Assembly (NCBI RefSeq): GCF_001611675.1
Contig: NZ_CP014766.1
Span: 4,649,422-4,713,421 of the forward strand
Direction of reading: 5' to 3'
DNA from: Pontibacter akesuensis
GTDB taxonomy: Bacteria; Bacteroidota; Bacteroidia; Cytophagales; Hymenobacteraceae
DNA: 64,000 bases
Part shown: positions 61,160-64,000 of the stretch, piece after piece
How the letters are laid out: each line of letters begins with the position of its first letter
Numbering within the stretch: the first letter of the stretch is position 1
Made by a program: the position numbers and the translations under genes
Notes under the pieces: generated by a model
What the model was told of the DNA's origin: nothing
Seen by the model: the letters and a program-made list of their open reading frames with translations, nothing else
Database searches by the model: none

Positions 61160-62215
61160 ATGAAATACTTTTTTATTGCTCCAGTTAGAGGCCCTATTAA
61201 TGGAGCGAAATATTTAACTACTAAAATAATCGAATGTTTTGGTGATAAGGATATCACTATAATCGACACTTCTCAGGCAGCTAGTGCAGAAGACTTTGGA
61301 AAGTTCTCTTTCAAAAAGATTATAAGTATATTCAATTATGTGAAATGTATAATTTTAAAGGTAAAACCAAAATCGGTCTGCTACATTAATTTAACACCAC
61401 ATGGTTTTGCTTTTTACCGTGATGTAATCCTACTACAGTCCTTAAAACTAAAACGAGCTAACATAACAGTACACCTGCATACAAACACGTTAGCATCAAA
61501 AAACAAATCACTGTTAAAGCTTTTACTTAATTCTGTAAAGGTAATTGTACTTAACAAGTATCAATTAAATTCTCTGTCTTTCTTGCCAAACGTATACCTG
61601 CTTGAAAATTCTTTACCAAATCAGAATTCTCGTTCGTTTGAGGAAACCTGGGAAATGAAGCCAAATTTTTCCCTTCTGTTTTTTTCAAATATTTCAGAAG
61701 AGAAAGGTATTTACGAGGCTATAGAAATTTATAAAGGTCTAAAACCCCTTTGCCCAAATATACAGCTAAAGGTAGCGGGAGGGTTTCTGGATCTAGAGGC
61801 AAAAACCTTTTTAGAACAAGAAATCAAACATGATCCTAATATATTATATTTAGGAGTAGTAAATGAAGAAGATATAAAGGTAAGGCTCTTCTCGGAGGCA
61901 AGTGTATTTTTGTTCCTGAGTAAACCATTTTACGAAGCGTCACCGCTAGTTTACATAGAAGCGTTGATGTTTGGATTACCCATTGTATCTACCTCACAAT
62001 ATGTAACAGAGAATGTAATAAAGAACAACAATGGCATTATACATACTCCTCTAAACCTCAAAGAGTCTGTTCGTTACATTTATTCCTTATATCAAGATCA
62101 GAACTCCCACAAAGACGCTTCTTATAGAAGCTATTTAAACTATCACTCTTTTTACTCTTTTAACCATTATATAGAGCGATTACAGATCATTTTATCTGAA
62201 ACTTTAGCAAAATAA
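61160..62215 (+). CDS. Glycosyltransferase, GT-B fold (family 4-like)
   Basis: A 351-residue glycosyltransferase with MKYFFIAPVRGPINGAKYLT at the N-terminus, LLFFSNISEEKGIYEAIEIY at the start of the donor domain, and the acidic loop ASPLVYIEALMFGLPIVSTS. It abuts both neighbours: the wzy stop precedes its ATG with no gap, and the next ATG follows its stop directly, indicating one polycistronic mRNA. The sugar specificity is unknown. Confidence 0.85.
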   Translation: MKYFFIAPVRGPINGAKYLTTKIIECFGDKDITIIDTSQAASAEDFGKFSFKKIISIFNYVKCIILKVKPKSVCYINLTPHGFAFYRDVILLQSLKLKRANITVHLHTNTLASKNKSLLKLLLNSVKVIVLNKYQLNSLSFLPNVYLLENSLPNQNSRSFEETWEMKPNFSLLFFSNISEEKGIYEAIEIYKGLKPLCPNIQLKVAGGFLDLEAKTFLEQEIKHDPNILYLGVVNEEDIKVRLFSEASVFLFLSKPFYEASPLVYIEALMFGLPIVSTSQYVTENVIKNNNGIIHTPLNLKESVRYIYSLYQDQNSHKDASYRSYLNYHSFYSFNHYIERLQIILSETLAK

Positions 62216-62971
62216 ATGACACTTCCAGTTCCTATTCTAATAGTCGTACACAACCATTCAGAATTTTTACCACGACTTATTGAGTCACTAGAGCAGTTTA
62301 GGTTAAATGCCTATTTCTGTGATGCGGCTTCAACAGACAACTCAGCCAAGATTATTGAAAACAGCAGTTACAGTAACAGTCTTCTCAAGAAAGAAAAGTT
62401 GGAAAGCTTTTCGAAAAACAACAATGATTTGTTGAGGCATTTTAATATCCAAAGTGAGTACTATATCATTTTAAACCCTGACACATACTTTGATACAAAC
62501 TTTGTCGAAATACTAGTAAGCTATGCTGATGCCAATCCCAACGCTGCTATAGTTTCTCCTCGCTTACTTTATCCTAATGGACAAGTTCAAAAGAACTGGA
62601 AAAGGTACCCAAATTTTATTCAAACGATTCTTAAAAGGTTTGGCTTGACTACCATACATCATGAGCCTTTAGTTGAATCTGGTCCGATTGACTGGTGTTT
62701 AGGGGCTTGCTTCTTGGTAAGGGATAGCTTTATCAAAGAAAGAAGCTTTCTTTTCGACGAAAGGTACAGGCTTTATTGTGAAGATATTGACATTTGCTTT
62801 GATGCGCATCAGAGAGGGTATGATGTGATTGGATTAGATACTACTTACGTCTATCACAATTTGGGAGAAAGTAGCTCTAAAAGCATCTTTACCAAGTATA
62901 ACTACTGGAATCTACAGAGTATAATCAAATTTATAGTTAAATGGAACAGATTATACCTGAGGCATTTCTAA
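62216..62971 (+). CDS. Glycosyltransferase family 2
   Basis: A 251-residue GT2 (GT-A fold) glycosyltransferase, similar to rhamnosyltransferase-like proteins of O-antigen loci. VPILIVVHNHSEFLPRLIES is the donor-binding start. CDAASTDNSAKIIENS and ILNPDTYFDTNFVE provide acidic residues (the NPD replaces a classical DxD), and the acceptor-side motif is DWCLGACFLVRDSF followed by EDIDICFDAHQRGYDV. It overlaps the start of the next gene by 31 bases. Confidence 0.88.
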   Translation: MTLPVPILIVVHNHSEFLPRLIESLEQFRLNAYFCDAASTDNSAKIIENSSYSNSLLKKEKLESFSKNNNDLLRHFNIQSEYYIILNPDTYFDTNFVEILVSYADANPNAAIVSPRLLYPNGQVQKNWKRYPNFIQTILKRFGLTTIHHEPLVESGPIDWCLGACFLVRDSFIKERSFLFDERYRLYCEDIDICFDAHQRGYDVIGLDTTYVYHNLGESSSKSIFTKYNYWNLQSIIKFIVKWNRLYLRHF

Positions 62972-64000
62972 AAGGAAATAAGATTCATTGGCCAGTAAAG
63001 GATTGGGAAAACAAAGTATACCTTGGTCTGCTATCAGGGTTTGCAATTTCTCTGTTTCTACCGCTGCTCTTTACGAACATATTTACTATACTATTAACTA
63101 CTCTTTCGATTTACATATTCATCATTAAGAAACCCTTTAAAGACAGGAAAAACAAAGCTTATTTAGTTCTTACAGTTTCATTATACATATCCTTTCTGAT
63201 TGGCCTTTTTTATTCTGAAAATATAGATGAAGGCTTAAATTCATTAGTTAAGAAATTGTCACTGCTGCTGTTTCCGCTAATATTTTACATAAACCCAAAG
63301 CTGTCTCAGGATAGACAAACGGGATTGTTGAATATTTATCTTATCTCTGCAGTGATTGTCTCAATCTTTTGCATTGCAAGTTCATTTTACAACAATATTG
63401 ATATTAGTAACTTAGGCGCAGTAGATTGGGAGGCAATCACTTATCATAACTTATCTGATGCCATTGGTTTTCATGCTATTTACTTAAGCATGTATGTTAG
63501 TTTTGCTTTATTTATTTTATTATTTCAATGGCCTGAGCTCCAGGGTAAGTTAAAGGTAGCAGCCGTTTTTTGTTTGCTCGTCCTAAGTATATTTCTTGTT
63601 TTGCTTTCTGCCCGAATAGTCCTTCTTGCGTTTCTGCTGATAACTTTTACTGCCACGCTTGTTTATGCCTATCAAAAACGGGAGATTTTTAAGTTTACCG
63701 GGATTTATATAATTGTGCTGCTTACTTGTGTTGTAGTGACGCTTTCTATCCCTACACTACAAACAAGAGTAAAAGAGGCTGTGAATTATAATTCAGAGTA
63801 CTCCATAGACAAGCAATGGGGTGGTCGGGCTATGCGGTTGTTGAAATGGGAATGTTGTATAAAAATTATTAAAGAGAACCCGGTAATAGGTGTAGGTACT
63901 GGTTCTGAACAGGATTTTCTGCAGGAATGCTATATCGAAGAAAAGTTTTATCCGTTACTCCACTGGCCTGAAATCAAATTTAACGCGCACAACCAGTACT
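62941..64000 (+). CDS. O-antigen ligase-like membrane protein (partial, runs off the window)
   Basis: An open frame from the ATG at 62941 (MEQIIPEAFLKGNKIHWPVK) to the window end with no stop, about 353 residues. Many hydrophobic helices follow the first 26 residues (for example LLSGFAISLFLPLLFTNIFT). A large loop contains IIKENPVIGVGTGSEQDFL, and the last residues are LLHWPEIKFNAHNQY. That closing HNQY box is typical of O-antigen ligases and polymerases of the Wzy_C/WaaL family. The start overlaps the GT2 gene by 31 bases. Since a Wzy-like protein is already encoded at 59906, I favour ligase, but a second polymerase is possible. Confidence 0.78.
   Translation, partial: MEQIIPEAFLKGNKIHWPVKDWENKVYLGLLSGFAISLFLPLLFTNIFTILLTTLSIYIFIIKKPFKDRKNKAYLVLTVSLYISFLIGLFYSENIDEGLNSLVKKLSLLLFPLIFYINPKLSQDRQTGLLNIYLISAVIVSIFCIASSFYNNIDISNLGAVDWEAITYHNLSDAIGFHAIYLSMYVSFALFILLFQWPELQGKLKVAAVFCLLVLSIFLVLLSARIVLLAFLLITFTATLVYAYQKREIFKFTGIYIIVLLTCVVVTLSIPTLQTRVKEAVNYNSEYSIDKQWGGRAMRLLKWECCIKIIKENPVIGVGTGSEQDFLQECYIEEKFYPLLHWPEIKFNAHNQY

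Overview
The window looks like chromosomal DNA of a Bacteroidota bacterium, most likely a Pontibacter-like member of the Hymenobacteraceae (Cytophagales). Reasons: TAnnTTTG-type -7 promoter boxes, few Shine-Dalgarno sites, the gene order UPF0173-parA-parB-DUF5683-dapB-lepB, the run ftsX-DUF3098-uppP-truB-ribF, a GNAT/nitrilase fusion, and a cyanophycin synthetase. The genus is an inference from gene content; no 16S gene is present.

Layout. 1-7986: partial hslV, a secreted zinc metalloprotease, pyrG, yidC and two small lipoproteins. 8280-9690: two DUF2382 stress-type proteins. 9775-16491: an orphan peptide-binding lipoprotein diverging from the UPF0173-parA-parB-DUF5683-dapB-lepB operon, which ends at a perfect 27-bp hairpin. 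16539-24484: arsC-like, a LolA-fold-like protein, an unknown helical protein, ung, apaG, a methyltransferase, kdsA, a TPMT-like methyltransferase and a membrane-anchored coiled-coil protein. 24643-34915 is mostly on the minus strand: cphA, tRNA-Cys, an AT-rich methyltransferase, rpsA, an HNH nuclease, an NlpC/P60 peptidase, smpB, a thioesterase and tsaD. Two inverted-repeat elements lie in the gaps here. 34918-48476 is on the plus strand: a giant TamB-like protein, the ftsX-DUF3098-uppP-truB-ribF operon, a DUF389 protein with an unusual N-terminal half, scoAB and the GNAT/nitrilase fusion.

48557-64000 is a visibly AT-richer surface-polysaccharide (O-antigen/capsule) locus: a Wzz-like chain-length regulator, wbpE, wbpD, wbpB, wbpI, glycosyltransferases, Wzx, hisH2-hisF2-wbpG, Wzy and an O-antigen-ligase-like gene cut by the window end. 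Together wbpB/E/D/I and hisH/hisF/wbpG form the pathway known from Pseudomonas aeruginosa O5 for UDP-ManNAc3NAcA and its 3-acetamidino derivative. Only the first enzyme (WbpA, UDP-GlcNAc 6-dehydrogenase) and the initiating glycosyl-phosphate transferase are not seen here. This is the best-supported functional system in the window.

Smaller signals worth checking: a strongly recurrent TATACTT(G)/(C)AAGTATA motif across the core genes, thinner in the polysaccharide locus; tsaD and the TamB gene with start codons two bases apart and candidate promoters inside each other; a structured rpsA leader; a nested inverted repeat at the pyrG promoter; and the DUF389 fusion. I see no CRISPR array, insertion sequence, prophage or rRNA.
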